From: Clostridiaceae bacterium
Lineage (GTDB): Bacteria; Bacillota; Clostridia; TANB77; CAG-508
Length of the DNA stretch: 53,317 nucleotides
NCBI GenBank assembly: GCA_012513065.1
Contig: JAAZCX010000040.1
Coordinates: 1-53,317, forward strand
Reading direction: 5' to 3'
In this document: positions 24,861 to 37,253 of the stretch, one piece after another
How the letters are laid out: each line of letters starts with the position of its first letter
How positions within the stretch are numbered: position 1 is the stretch's first letter
Notes under the pieces: generated by a model
What the model was told of the DNA's origin: nothing
Seen by the model: only the letters and a program-made list of their open reading frames with translations
Databases searched by the model: none
Translations under genes and position numbers: made by a program

Positions 24861-27464
24861 TTAGAAATTTCCATAGTAACTATCTAATAATATTTGTTTT
24901 AATTCTTCTACAAGTGGAACTCTTGGATTAGCACCTGTACATTGATCTTCAAATGCTCTATCTGCTAACATATCCACTTTTGATAAAAATTCTTGTTCAT
25001 TTATTCCTTGTTCTTTAAAAGATTGTGGTATTGATAAATCCGAATTTAATTTTTTTATTTCTTCTATTAAAGAATATACACCTTCTTCATTTGTATATGC
25101 TGGGAAGTTCATTCTTCTTGATAAATCTGCATATTTTTGGTCTGCAATAAAATACTCATATTTAGGGAATGATACAAATTTTGTAGGTTTTTGAGCATTA
25201 TATTTTATAACATATGGAAGCAATATTGCATTGATTCTTCCATGTGGTAAGTGAAATTCTGCTCCTATTTTATGAGCAAGTGAATGATTTATTCCTAAAA
25301 ATGCATTTGTAAATGCCATTCCTGCAATAGTACTTGCATTATGCATTTTTTCCCTTGCTAATTTGCTATCTCCGTTATTATATGCTTCTCTTAAGTTTTT
25401 AAATACTAATTCAACTGCTTTTTCTGCAAGTCCATCTGTATAATCTGATGCCATATTTGAAACATATGCTTCTATTGCATGTGTTAATACATCCATTCCA
25501 GTATCTGCTGTTATTTTTTGTGGCAGACTCATTACTAAATCTGGATCTATAATTGCAACATTTGGTGTTAATTCATAATCGGCTAATGGATATTTTTTAT
25601 TAATAGTTTTATCTGATATAACTGCAAATGATGTTACTTCTGATCCTGTTCCAGATGTTGTAGGTATTGCTACCATTTGACACTTTTTACCTAGTGTTGG
25701 AAATTTATAGGTACGTTTTCTTATATCCATAAATTTAAGTTTTAATCCTTCTACATCAGCATCTGGATGTTCATAAAACAACCACATTCCTTTTGCTGCA
25801 TCAATTGGGCTTCCTCCACCAAGAGCAATAATAACATCTGGTTTAAACTCCTCCATCATTTCTACTCCTTTTTTTATTGTTTCGAAAGATGGATCTGATT
25901 CTACATCTGAGAAAATTTCTGAATGTACATATTCACTTCTTTTTCTTAAATGATATAATATTTTATCTACATAACCAAATTTTACCATAGATTCATCTGT
26001 TACTATAAATGCTCTTGTTATATTTGGCATTTTTTCTAAATAACCAATTGACCCTGCTTCAAAATATATTTTATTTGGTACTTTAAACCATTGCATATTA
26101 ACTCTCCTTTTCGCTACTTTTTTAATATTTATTAAATTAGCACTTGATACATTTGCTGTTGTTGAATTTCCTCCAAATGTACCACATCCAAGTGTTAATG
26201 ATGGCATGTTTGTATTATATATGTCACCTATTGCTCCATGAGTTGATGGAGAATTTACAATAATTCTTCCTACCTTTACTTTTTGTGAAAATTTTAAAAT
26301 TGTTTCTTCATCCTCTGAGTGAATAACTGCAGAATGTCCAAGCCCACCAAATTCAATTAATTTCTCAGCTAACTCAATTCCCTCATCAGCATCTTCTACA
26401 ATATAATATGCTAAAACTGGACTTAATTTTTCTTTTGAAAATGGATATTCAATTCCTACTCCATTTTCGTGTAATACTATTACTTTAGTATCTTCTGGTA
26501 TATCTATTCCTGCTCTTTTAGCTATATTATAAGGACTTTTGCCAACTATATCTGCATTTAAAGCACATCCTTTTTCTTCTATAAACATACTATTTCTTAA
26601 TGTTTTTGTTTGTTCATCACTAAAGAAATAACATCCCGCTTCTTTCATTAATTTTTCAAATTCTTCATGAATTTCTTTATCCACAATTACAGATTGCTCT
26701 GATGCACAAATCATTCCGTTATCAAAAGATTTTGACATTACTAAATCATTAACTGATGTTTTTAATTTTGCAGTCTTATCTATATAACAAGGAACATTTC
26801 CAGGTCCTACTCCTAATGCTGGCTTTCCGCAAGAATATGCTGCCTTTACCATTCCTGTACCACCTGTTGCTAATATTAAATTGACTTTTGGATGATTCAT
26901 AAGTGTTGATGTTGCTAATATTGAAGGTTCTTCTATCCATAAAATACAATTTTCTGGTGCACCTGCTTTTATAGCTGAATCTCTTAGAACTTTTGCTGCT
27001 TCTACACTACACTTTTGTGCAGATGGATGAAATCCAAAAATTATAACATTTCTAGTTTTTGCTGATATTATCGATTTGAACATTGTTGTTGAAGTTGGAT
27101 TAGTAACAGGCGTTACTCCTGCTATTATTCCAATCGGTTCTGCAATTTCTACATATCCTTCTTCATCATTTTCATTAATAATTCCAACTGTTTTATCATA
27201 TTTTATACTATGATAAATATATTCTGTTGAAAACATATTCTTTGTTATTTTATCTTCATATATACCACGTCCTGTTTCCTCTACTGCAAGTTTTGCAAGT
27301 TCCATATGATGTTCTAATCCTGCCATAGACATGGCTTTTACTATATTATCTATTTGTTCTTGATTTAATTTCATATATTCTTTAGAAGCTATTTCTGCTT
27401 TTTCTACTAATTCATCTATCATTGATTTTACTTTAGCTTGTTCTTCCTCTGTTTTTTCTGACAT
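24861..27464 (-). CDS. adhE: Bifunctional acetaldehyde/alcohol dehydrogenase
   Basis: 867-residue fermentative enzyme converting acetyl-CoA to acetaldehyde and then ethanol while re-oxidising two NADH; it assembles into spirosomes. The N-terminal aldehyde dehydrogenase half has the catalytic cysteine in [11 protein letters not shown] and the [15 protein letters not shown] region. The C-terminal iron-dependent alcohol dehydrogenase half starts near residue 455 and has [27 protein letters not shown], and the iron ligands in [17 protein letters not shown]. Monocistronic, with a SigA-type promoter. It points to anaerobic mixed-product or ethanol fermentation. Confidence 0.96.
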   Translation of the reverse strand: MSEKTEEEQAKVKSMIDELVEKAEIASKEYMKLNQEQIDNIVKAMSMAGLEHHMELAKLAVEETGRGIYEDKITKNMFSTEYIYHSIKYDKTVGIINENDEEGYVEIAEPIGIIAGVTPVTNPTSTTMFKSIISAKTRNVIIFGFHPSAQKCSVEAAKVLRDSAIKAGAPENCILWIEEPSILATSTLMNHPKVNLILATGGTGMVKAAYSCGKPALGVGPGNVPCYIDKTAKLKTSVNDLVMSKSFDNGMICASEQSVIVDKEIHEEFEKLMKEAGCYFFSDEQTKTLRNSMFIEEKGCALNADIVGKSPYNIAKRAGIDIPEDTKVIVLHENGVGIEYPFSKEKLSPVLAYYIVEDADEGIELAEKLIEFGGLGHSAVIHSEDEETILKFSQKVKVGRIIVNSPSTHGAIGDIYNTNMPSLTLGCGTFGGNSTTANVSSANLINIKKVAKRRVNMQWFKVPNKIYFEAGSIGYLEKMPNITRAFIVTDESMVKFGYVDKILYHLRKRSEYVHSEIFSDVESDPSFETIKKGVEMMEEFKPDVIIALGGGSPIDAAKGMWLFYEHPDADVEGLKLKFMDIRKRTYKFPTLGKKCQMVAIPTTSGTGSEVTSFAVISDKTINKKYPLADYELTPNVAIIDPDLVMSLPQKITADTGMDVLTHAIEAYVSNMASDYTDGLAEKAVELVFKNLREAYNNGDSKLAREKMHNASTIAGMAFTNAFLGINHSLAHKIGAEFHLPHGRINAILLPYVIKYNAQKPTKFVSFPKYEYFIADQKYADLSRRMNFPAYTNEEGVYSLIEEIKKLNSDLSIPQSFKEQGINEQEFLSKVDMLADRAFEDQCTGANPRVPLVEELKQILLDSYYGNF

Positions 27465-27512
27465 TTTATATCTCCTCTCTTTTGTTTAACATCTTACTTA
27501 AGATTCTATTAT

Positions 27513-27540
27513 ATTATATATTAACAGTGAAAAAAGTCAA
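27513..27540 (-). promoter_or_regulatory. SigA-type promoter of adhE
   Basis: Minus strand TTGACT, a 16-base spacer and TATAAT, about 50 bases before the ATG. Confidence 0.6.
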
Positions 27541-27578
27541 CTATATTTTATAGTCATTTTTCTTAATTTTTCTTTATT

Positions 27579-28172
27579 CTACAACATTTTTTCCAAATTC
27601 ATTTTTAAATTTTCTAATGCAATTTTTCTACTACTTATTTTATTTTTTTCCTCGTCAGTTAACTCTGCTAATGTTCTTCCATCTTTCAATTCAAAAATTT
27701 CATCAAATCCAAATCCATTTGTTCCTCTTTTTTCTTTTGAAATATATCCTTCTAATGTTCCTCTTGATGTTATTATATTTCCCATTCTTTCATCAAAATA
27801 TGTAATAACAGTAATAAATAATGCTTTTCTATTTGTTTTTCCTTTTAATCTTTTAATTAAGTCATTATTTCTATCCTCTTGAGTTGCATTTTCTCCTAAA
27901 AATCTAGCTGTATTTACTCCAGGAAATCCTTTTAATTGTTCTATACATAAACCACTATCGTCTGCTATACAAGGCATTTGCAATATTTTTGATATTTCTT
28001 TTGCTTTTTTCAAACTGTTTTCTTCAAATGTTTTTCCATCTTCATTTATTTCTACATTACAATTTAAATCTTTTAATGTGAAAAATTCATAATCTTTTAA
28101 TATTTCCTTAATTTCTTTTAACTTTCCAATATTATTTGTTGCTATAACAATTTTATTTTTTTGTTTTCCCAT
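27579..28172 (-). CDS. rdgB: XTP/dITP pyrophosphatase (RdgB/HAM1 family)
   Basis: 197-residue house-cleaning enzyme that hydrolyses deaminated purine triphosphates (XTP, dITP) to monophosphates. The family starts with IATNNIGKLKEI; ADDSGLCIEQLKGFPGV holds the metal-binding Asp pair, and GFGFDEIF is present. It stands alone, divergent from leuS. Confidence 0.93.
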   Translation of the reverse strand: MGKQKNKIVIATNNIGKLKEIKEILKDYEFFTLKDLNCNVEINEDGKTFEENSLKKAKEISKILQMPCIADDSGLCIEQLKGFPGVNTARFLGENATQEDRNNDLIKRLKGKTNRKALFITVITYFDERMGNIITSRGTLEGYISKEKRGTNGFGFDEIFELKDGRTLAELTDEEKNKISSRKIALENLKMNLEKML

Positions 28173-28333
28173 CTTATTTATTTTGCTCCTATTTTTTATT
28201 TTTATTATACCATATTATTTTATTGTTTTAATTAATTATTTTTTGTAGTTTATACTTTATTTTCTTTGAAATATATAGTATAATAACTTCATTATTATAT
28301 TATAAAAAATGACATGAGAAAGGATGATAAGAA

Positions 28334-30760
<2,427 letters not shown>

Positions 30761-30800
30761 TATATATATAAATTAAATTTAAAATTATATATAAATGCAA

Positions 30801-30840
30801 TAAAAAATACAATTTAATTTTTATTAAATTGTATTTTTTA
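30801..30840. terminator. Terminator between leuS and the coiled-coil gene
   Basis: A 17-bp perfect stem AAAAAATACAATTTAAT / ATTAAATTGTATTTTTT with a four-base loop, T-rich on both strands. Confidence 0.88.
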
Positions 30841-30868
30841 TTAATTTTATTTTATAGTTATTTATACT

Positions 30869-31894
30869 TTATTGATATATGTAATTTAAAATTTGAGTTG
30901 TATAAATTGGTTCTTCTTCCTGTACGTTCTCTTTCTTAAATATAAATCCTAATAAGCTTGTTTTTTGTCTTTTTTCAATTTCTTTTTCTAGCTTTTCTTC
31001 ATAATCGTATATCTTGTAATTTAATTCTCTAATTTCTCTATCTTTTTCTTGTAATTCTTTCAAATAATTATTTCTTTCTTCTAATAGTGTATTTATAGAA
31101 TGTCTATTTTCTTTTTCATACATATGTACCATTTCTTCTTTTATTTCCATTAGTTTTTGTTCATTTTGTTGTTGCATATATTTTATTTTTTCTTCTAAGC
31201 TATTTTGTGCTTTCATTATTTTTTGCTCTGATTCTTTTTGTCCTATTAAAATATTATGTTCTACACTTGCACTAGAATTTAATAATGTTTCTTGTACATT
31301 TCTTTGTTCTTTAATTATTTCTGTTTTTATTTCAGATTGAGTTTTTTCTATTACACCTTGCGAATCTTGATTTGATTCATAAATTTTTTCGATTACTTTT
31401 GCTTGAGAATCTAATAATTTATTTTTAGCTTCCATTTGTGCATCTAACATTCTTTTTTCAGCTTCTAATTGAGCTTGTAAAAAGTTTGTTTTTAACACTT
31501 CATGTGATTCTTTTATATTTTTTTCTATATTTTCTTCTTGTTTTTTGTTTATATCTTTTATTAAAGTGGCTTGTTTTTTATTATTTTCTGCAACATTATC
31601 AAATATAAAATCTAGATTTTTAGAATTGATTTCTAATTTTTCTTGCATTTCTCCAAATTTTATAACCATCTTGCTTTCCATTTCATTATGTTCTTGTTTC
31701 TTCTTATTTACTATTCTATTTAAATTATAAATTTGTTTTGCTTTTTGTTTATTTACCGCATAATCATATGGGCATTCTTTTTGATCCACTAAAGTTTTCT
31801 TAGCAGATTCCAATAATTCTTTTACCTTTTCAGTTTGATTATTATACGCATCATTGATACTATAATTAATTTTTTCTTTATCAATATTTTTCAT
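30869..31894 (-). CDS. Long coiled-coil protein, unknown
   Basis: 341 residues, dominated by Lys/Glu/Gln-rich heptad-like sequence from about residue 40 to 310, including two near-repeats around AEKRMLDAQMEAKNKLLDSQ. No signal peptide or membrane helix is seen; a short hydrophobic patch SLLGFIF lies near the C-terminus. The start at 31894 is chosen for a GGTGG 6-8 bases upstream; a 16-residue longer frame lacks one. It is divergent from the putative metallopeptidase with only 171 bases between their starts. Not recognised; structural or scaffold role is a guess. Confidence 0.7.
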   Translation of the reverse strand: MKNIDKEKINYSINDAYNNQTEKVKELLESAKKTLVDQKECPYDYAVNKQKAKQIYNLNRIVNKKKQEHNEMESKMVIKFGEMQEKLEINSKNLDFIFDNVAENNKKQATLIKDINKKQEENIEKNIKESHEVLKTNFLQAQLEAEKRMLDAQMEAKNKLLDSQAKVIEKIYESNQDSQGVIEKTQSEIKTEIIKEQRNVQETLLNSSASVEHNILIGQKESEQKIMKAQNSLEEKIKYMQQQNEQKLMEIKEEMVHMYEKENRHSINTLLEERNNYLKELQEKDREIRELNYKIYDYEEKLEKEIEKRQKTSLLGFIFKKENVQEEEPIYTTQILNYIYQ

Positions 31895-32065
31895 AATAAC
31901 ACCACCTATTCTTATTTTAGCACATTTCTTTGTTTTTTGCAACCATTTATGTAAATCTTTGTAACTAAAATGTAATATAAGTTTAATACATCTGTTATTC
32001 CATCTTGTTTTTATTTACATTATAATATTATATATATTAACAATATTAAGGAGATATTCTTTTAC

Positions 32066-33157
32066 ATGAGTATAGAAAATGATTTAAAAAAGGACGGAAT
32101 TACAATTATTGAACCTTTAGATACACTTAGCATTACTTTAATTGCTAAGTTTGTTGCCGAGAAATTTATATCTTTCTTTCCTTTTTATCGTATGCAATAT
32201 GATAATCTATTTGTAAAAGTATCTAGATTAAATATGTATATTGCAAATATGCCTGAAGGAATGTCTGAAGCTAATTACTTTTATAAAAATGAATCAATTT
32301 ATTTTAAAAGTGGATTAAGTATGGATGAGATGAAAGAACTTACAATTCATGAGTTCATTCACCATTTTCAAGAAATGAAGGATGAAAAAGGTGTATTATA
32401 TAGATTAGGATTATGTGATTTTACAAAATTAAAAGTACATGGTATGGCATTAAACGAAGCATCTGTACAACTTATCTCTTCTAAAATATTGAAAAAGGAA
32501 GAAGATACTGTAAAATATTATGGAATTGAATTTTCTACTATCAGCCCATATTATTATCCTTTACTATGTAATTTAATAAATCAAATGGCATATATTGCAG
32601 GCTATAATATATTGTTTGATAGTACATTATACAGTAATGATAAATTTAAAAATTGTTTCAAAAAATTATGTGGAGAAAAGACTCTTTCAGAAATAGAAAA
32701 GAATTTTGATAAAATTTTAAAGGCAGAAGAACAAATTATAATATGTACTTCTAATTTAAAAGAAAATGAATTAAATGAGAATGAAATTGCAAAAGCATCA
32801 TTTAAAATTGGTAATTGTAAAAAAATAATTCAAGATACTTTTATAAAAACACAAAATATGATTTTAACTTCATATTTTAACTCTACATTAAATAATTTAT
32901 ATTCTGTTCAAGATATTGAAGATTATAGAAGAAAATTATATTGTTATAAAGATTTGTTAGGTACTACTGATAATTATACATATTTTAATGATTATTATAT
33001 AAATCTTATGTCAAAATTAGATAATATTTATGAATCTATTAATGGTGATGGAGTTACTTCTCTTGTTATTTATAAAAGAAGTATTTGGCAAATATTTACT
33101 TCAAAATTAATTAAATTATTTGGAAAAAACGTAGAAGTAGAAAATATTCTACAATAA
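32066..33157 (+). CDS. Putative zinc metallopeptidase (HExxH), unknown family
   Basis: 363 residues with no signal peptide. A HEFIH motif at residues 95-99, in ELTIHEFIHHFQE, matches the HExxH zinc site, and an NEA motif at 130-132 (ALNEASVQL) is a plausible third ligand, E131, as in gluzincins. Only a weak hydrophobic stretch is present near residues 23-40. The C-terminal 200 residues are helical and charged. AAGGAG precedes the ATG. I do not recognise the family; the peptidase call rests on the motif. Confidence 0.65.
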   Translation: MSIENDLKKDGITIIEPLDTLSITLIAKFVAEKFISFFPFYRMQYDNLFVKVSRLNMYIANMPEGMSEANYFYKNESIYFKSGLSMDEMKELTIHEFIHHFQEMKDEKGVLYRLGLCDFTKLKVHGMALNEASVQLISSKILKKEEDTVKYYGIEFSTISPYYYPLLCNLINQMAYIAGYNILFDSTLYSNDKFKNCFKKLCGEKTLSEIEKNFDKILKAEEQIIICTSNLKENELNENEIAKASFKIGNCKKIIQDTFIKTQNMILTSYFNSTLNNLYSVQDIEDYRRKLYCYKDLLGTTDNYTYFNDYYINLMSKLDNIYESINGDGVTSLVIYKRSIWQIFTSKLIKLFGKNVEVENILQ

Positions 33158-33164
33158 AATATAA

Positions 33165-33210
33165 TAAAAAAAGAGAAATTTTAAATTAATAATAAATTTT
33201 CTCTTTTTCT
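33165..33210. terminator. Terminator after the metallopeptidase gene
   Basis: Stem AAAAGAGAAATTT / AAATTTTCTCTTTT (one bulge), loop of about 12 bases, T-rich flanks on both strands, between convergent genes. Confidence 0.78.
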
Positions 33211-33221
33211 TTTTTATTATA

Positions 33222-34487
33222 TTATCTTTTTTCTACATAATTTCTTATTGCATCTGCTGCAAGTTTTCCTGCTCTTGCTGCCCATGCTAAAGTTGCTTTT
33301 GTTCCAATAATATCTCCTCCTGCAAAAATTCCATGTTCTGATGTCATATAATTTTTATCAACTTTTATATAACCTTTTTCAGTATATTCTAAATTTAATT
33401 TATTTATTAATTCTTTATCCGGTATAGATCCTATTGCCATTACTACATAGTCCACATCCATTTCATAATTACTTCCTTCTACATTTATAGGACTTAATCT
33501 TAATTCATTCTCTTTTTGAATCAATTCTGTTTTTATACATTCAATTGATTTAACTTTTTTCAAATCTTTACTTTCTATTATTTTTAATATATTAGTTTTA
33601 AATAAAAATTTTATTCCATCCTTTTTTGCATCTTCAATTTCTTTTTTCTCTGCTGGCATTTCTTCTTCTGATCTACGATATATTATAAAAACATCTTTGG
33701 CACCTAATTTTTTTATAGTTCTTGAAGCATCTATTGCTACATTTCCACCACCGACAACTGCTACTTTCTTGTTTTTATAATCAGGATGTATATTATTTTC
33801 TAATAATTGATTCGCACCATATACTCCTTTTAGATTTTCTCCGTCTACATGCATTTTCATTGGAACATTACTTCCTATTGCTAAATATATAGCATCATAT
33901 TTCTCTTTTAATTGTTCCAAGGTAAAGTGTATTCCTAATTTTTTATTATATTTTACTTCTATTCCTAAATTTATTATTTTTTGTATAGTTTTATCTAAAA
34001 TTAAACTATCTAATCTAAATTCTGGTATTCCATGTGATAATATTCCACCTAATTTATCATATTTTTCATATATTGTAACATTATAACCTTTTCTTGCTAA
34101 AAATGCTGCACACGTTAATCCAGAAGGTCCACCTCCTACAATTGCTATTTTATACTTGTTTTTAGAATATTTTTCTTCATCATATTCATAACCGTTCTCT
34201 AATGCTAATCTCCCAACATATGCTTCTATTTCTCCAATAGATGTAGGTTTTCCTTTATATCTTTTTATGCAATTACCTTCACACTGAGTTGTATGTGGGC
34301 AAATTAATCCACATATAGGCTGTAATACTGTAGTTTTACTTAAAATATGATATGCTTCTTCATATTTTTGTTCTTTTACATATTTTATAAAACTTGGTAT
34401 ATCATTTTCTAAAGGACATCCTTTTTGACATGGCTTTGTATTACAATTCAAACAATATTCTGCTTTTTCTAATATTTCTTTATTCAT
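33222..34487 (-). CDS. GltD-like NAD(P)-dependent oxidoreductase
   Basis: 421-residue flavoprotein related to the small subunit of glutamate synthase. The N-terminal cysteine-rich region (CLNCNTKPCQKGC, and CGLICPHTTQCEGNC) would hold [4Fe-4S] clusters. FAD-binding VGGGPSGLTCA and NAD(P)-binding VGGGNVAIDASRT follow, with the C-terminal GGDIIG FAD motif. It normally feeds electrons to a partner, but no gltB or nfnA is nearby. It overlaps the membrane protein gene before it by eight bases, so the two are likely co-translated. Confidence 0.85.
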   Translation of the reverse strand: MNKEILEKAEYCLNCNTKPCQKGCPLENDIPSFIKYVKEQKYEEAYHILSKTTVLQPICGLICPHTTQCEGNCIKRYKGKPTSIGEIEAYVGRLALENGYEYDEEKYSKNKYKIAIVGGGPSGLTCAAFLARKGYNVTIYEKYDKLGGILSHGIPEFRLDSLILDKTIQKIINLGIEVKYNKKLGIHFTLEQLKEKYDAIYLAIGSNVPMKMHVDGENLKGVYGANQLLENNIHPDYKNKKVAVVGGGNVAIDASRTIKKLGAKDVFIIYRRSEEEMPAEKKEIEDAKKDGIKFLFKTNILKIIESKDLKKVKSIECIKTELIQKENELRLSPINVEGSNYEMDVDYVVMAIGSIPDKELINKLNLEYTEKGYIKVDKNYMTSEHGIFAGGDIIGTKATLAWAARAGKLAADAIRNYVEKR

Positions 34488-35511
34488 TTTTACCTCTTAT
34501 TTTATTTATTATATTATATAGAAGTTTAATTATTATTAAAATAATTGTAACAATTAATGCGGGTATAATTTTTTCTATAGCAAAATTTGCTATGATTGAA
34601 AGAGTATTTGATACAAACATTTTTATTGCAACAAGTATAAAAAATGCAATTATAAAAAGTATTAATGTTATTATATTAATTTTATTGTCTATTTTTTTAT
34701 TTTTATAAAGTCTTCCTAAAATTCCAAATATAAATCCTATAAATACATATGCAAATAAAGTTGTAAAAAATGAGATTGTATCTGATATATTCCTAATTGA
34801 AAATATATTATTAAAAATATCTAATCTTGCATTTCCCAAATAAGTATTGCTATAATTAAACAATGTTCCTATATAAAATGGTATGATTTCAATTAAACTA
34901 AATGTAAATAATGTTTTTCTTTTATATCCCCAAATAAAATTACAGAAGAATAATATTGCTATTATCATATATAAATAATTTTTTTCTCCATAATTTGCTG
35001 ATATCATTGGTATCATAATGAAAGCTATACAATATGCTATAATTGAAAATATTATAAAAATTACATTTTTCAATTTTTTATTAATTTTTTCGTATTTACC
35101 AATTAATACATATAATGTTGATGTAAATAGTATTACAAAACTAATTAGTATTATTAAGTTACATACTTTTTTTAAGTCTATCTTTGTATTATCAAATTTT
35201 ATATGAAAATACTCGTTTAAATATTTGTTTTCATTAACTGATTTTGTTAAATAGTTTCCTTCTTCAACATAATGTATAATATATCTAGAATTTTTTTCTT
35301 TTTCAGTATCTTTTATAATAAATTTTATAGAATAATCATTTTGTTTTGGCATATCATTATTTATTAAATATTCCTTAAAATCTATACTATTATTAGGAGA
35401 TATTATTGCAAGTTCTTTATTTTTAGTTAGATTATATATTGTTACAAATTCTACAATAAATATAACTATCATAACTATTGGTATTATTATGTATTTTATT
35501 TTATTTTTCAT
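34480..35511 (-). CDS. Polytopic membrane protein, unknown
   Basis: 343 residues. One N-terminal helix (about 7-29) is followed by a hydrophilic segment of about 85 residues likely outside the cell, then some seven more hydrophobic segments from about residue 114 onward. The C-terminus is short and basic. Not recognised. The end overlaps the GltD-like gene by eight bases and it lies 21 bases after the uracil-DNA glycosylase gene. Confidence 0.7.
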   Translation of the reverse strand: MKNKIKYIIIPIVMIVIFIVEFVTIYNLTKNKELAIISPNNSIDFKEYLINNDMPKQNDYSIKFIIKDTEKEKNSRYIIHYVEEGNYLTKSVNENKYLNEYFHIKFDNTKIDLKKVCNLIILISFVILFTSTLYVLIGKYEKINKKLKNVIFIIFSIIAYCIAFIMIPMISANYGEKNYLYMIIAILFFCNFIWGYKRKTLFTFSLIEIIPFYIGTLFNYSNTYLGNARLDIFNNIFSIRNISDTISFFTTLFAYVFIGFIFGILGRLYKNKKIDNKINIITLILFIIAFFILVAIKMFVSNTLSIIANFAIEKIIPALIVTIILIIIKLLYNIINKIRGKNE

Positions 35512-35532
35512 AATTATTCCTTCTTATATTAC

Positions 35533-36087
35533 TTAGATTTCTTCAAGTCTTCTTTTTACTTCTTTTAAGTCTTTCCAAAACTGTATTTTTTTATTTTCGT
35601 CTCTTAATAATGCTGCTGGATGCCATGTTGGCATATAATATATTTGTTTTTTTTCTACCCACTTACCTCTACATGCTGTAATTGAATATTTACTTCCTAA
35701 TATATTCTTAAGCGCAGTACTTCCTAATAAAACAATTATTTTGGGCTTTACTAACATTACTTGATTACGTAAATAATTAATACATACTTCAGATTCATCT
35801 TGCTCTGGAACTCTATTAGATAGTGGTCTACATTTTACAACATTAGCAATATAAAGCTCTTCTCTTTTTATTCCTAATCCTTCTAATGCTTTATTCATTA
35901 ATTGTCCTGCTTTTCCTACAAATGGAGTTCCTTCCTTATCTTCATCCGCTCCAGGTCCTTCACCAATAAACATTATTTTAGCTTGTTTATTTCCTACTCC
36001 AAATACAATATTATTTCTATTTTGATATAATTTGCATTTGTTACAATTAATAATTGATTTTTCTAAATCTTCCCAATTATCGTACAT
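35533..36087 (-). CDS. Family 4 uracil-DNA glycosylase (Fe-S)
   Basis: 184-residue repair enzyme that removes uracil from DNA. Motif A is GEGPGADEDKEGTPFVG and motif B is HPAALLR. The Fe-S cluster ligands are CNKC near the N-terminus plus CRPLSNRVP and a further cysteine. It shares a unit with the 8-oxoguanine glycosylase upstream. Confidence 0.9.
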   Translation of the reverse strand: MYDNWEDLEKSIINCNKCKLYQNRNNIVFGVGNKQAKIMFIGEGPGADEDKEGTPFVGKAGQLMNKALEGLGIKREELYIANVVKCRPLSNRVPEQDESEVCINYLRNQVMLVKPKIIVLLGSTALKNILGSKYSITACRGKWVEKKQIYYMPTWHPAALLRDENKKIQFWKDLKEVKRRLEEI

Positions 36088-36104
36088 CTTTTCTCCTTAT
36101 TCTA

Positions 36105-37019
36105 CTACTCTATATAATCTTCTACTACTTCAATCATATTTTCTTTACTTGTATCTATTTTAGCTTTTGTGCCTATTGGTATTATTTGTTTTTTTTCTGT
36201 ATGTCCAAAATTATTTGATTTTATTATTGGAAAATCATATTCTCCATCCAATGTATCTAGTAATATTTTTTCTAAAGCAATACTACCCTCATAATTTCCT
36301 ACCCAAATTCCCTTTATTACATCAAATACATTGTTTTGTTTCATATTATACAGATGATTACTAACTAATTCTGGATAACTCTCTAAACTTAATTCTTCTA
36401 TGAATAATATTTTATTATCAAAATTTAATGAATATTTCTTTCCTGAGCACATCTCAGAAATCAAACTTAAGTTTCCTCCAATCAACTTACCTTCCGCAAT
36501 TCCTGGTTTTATAACCTTAAATTCATCACCTTGTTCTTTAAGTTTCATATCTTTTTGAACAAATTTTTTAATAACTTGGTCATATCCATATGGTGTCTCC
36601 CAAGATGTTAGCGATTTAAAAGTTGGTCCACTAAATGTAATCAATCCTGTTTTCTCTGTTATAATATTTGTTAATGATGTTGAATCGCTAAATCCACATA
36701 TTATTTTTGGATTACTTTTTATTAATTCATAATCTAAATATTCAAATGTAGAATTAGAATTTGCTCCACCACAAACACAAAATATTGCCTTTATCTCTGG
36801 GTCTTTAAACATTTCATTAATATCTTCAGCTTTTTGTTTTGCTGTTGCACCATAACCTAATGTATTTTCAAATACATATTTACCAAATTTTATTTCAAAT
36901 CCTGAACTTTCCATCAATAATATTGAATTATTTACAGTCTCCAAACTTTCTTCTGTAATTGGACTGGATGGAGCTATAATTCCTATTTTGTCACCTTTTT
37001 CTAATTTTTTTGGTATCAT
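36105..37019 (-). CDS. S66-family LD-carboxypeptidase-like protein
   Basis: 304 residues, cytosolic serine peptidase family including LD-carboxypeptidase A and MccF. The start KLEKGDKIGIIAPSSPI is diagnostic and the nucleophile serine lies in GFSDSTSL. It may trim murein tetrapeptides during recycling or act on other peptidyl substrates. Lies 14 bases after the zinc-ribbon gene in the same unit. Confidence 0.88.
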   Translation of the reverse strand: MIPKKLEKGDKIGIIAPSSPITEESLETVNNSILLMESSGFEIKFGKYVFENTLGYGATAKQKAEDINEMFKDPEIKAIFCVCGGANSNSTFEYLDYELIKSNPKIICGFSDSTSLTNIITEKTGLITFSGPTFKSLTSWETPYGYDQVIKKFVQKDMKLKEQGDEFKVIKPGIAEGKLIGGNLSLISEMCSGKKYSLNFDNKILFIEELSLESYPELVSNHLYNMKQNNVFDVIKGIWVGNYEGSIALEKILLDTLDGEYDFPIIKSNNFGHTEKKQIIPIGTKAKIDTSKENMIEVVEDYIE

Positions 37020-37033
37020 TTATATTTTCCCTT

Positions 37034-37237
37034 CTATCTTGTTAAAAAATCTAATATATTCATTTCTGCTGTTGTATTAGACTTATATAATTCAGTATAA
37101 CCACATTTTCTACAACTTACTGTTATAAATTTTTTATTTTGGATATCTAATATTTTTGAAAAACTTCCACCTGTTGCTTGAAATTGATCAGTTTCATATT
37201 CTTCACATCCACATTTTATACATTTATAGTTTGACAT
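37034..37237 (-). CDS. Zinc-ribbon protein
   Basis: 67 residues with paired cysteines CIKCGCE and CRKCGYTELYK, plus GGSFSKILDIQNKKF. The pattern fits the small zinc-ribbon nucleic-acid-binding-protein family (zinc_ribbon_13 type). Function unknown. It lies between the glycosylase and S66 genes. Confidence 0.8.
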   Translation of the reverse strand: MSNYKCIKCGCEEYETDQFQATGGSFSKILDIQNKKFITVSCRKCGYTELYKSNTTAEMNILDFLTR

Positions 37238-37253
37238 TTAATTTTCTCCTTTT

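Noticed and set aside
27470-27515. Rex-type redox operator upstream of adhE
   Set aside because: A GTTAAACAA half is present but the other half does not fit the TTGTTAA-N4-TTAACAA consensus well enough.
28260-28300. Promoter of leuS
   Set aside because: TATAAT is present but no acceptable -35 at 16-18 bases; not listed.
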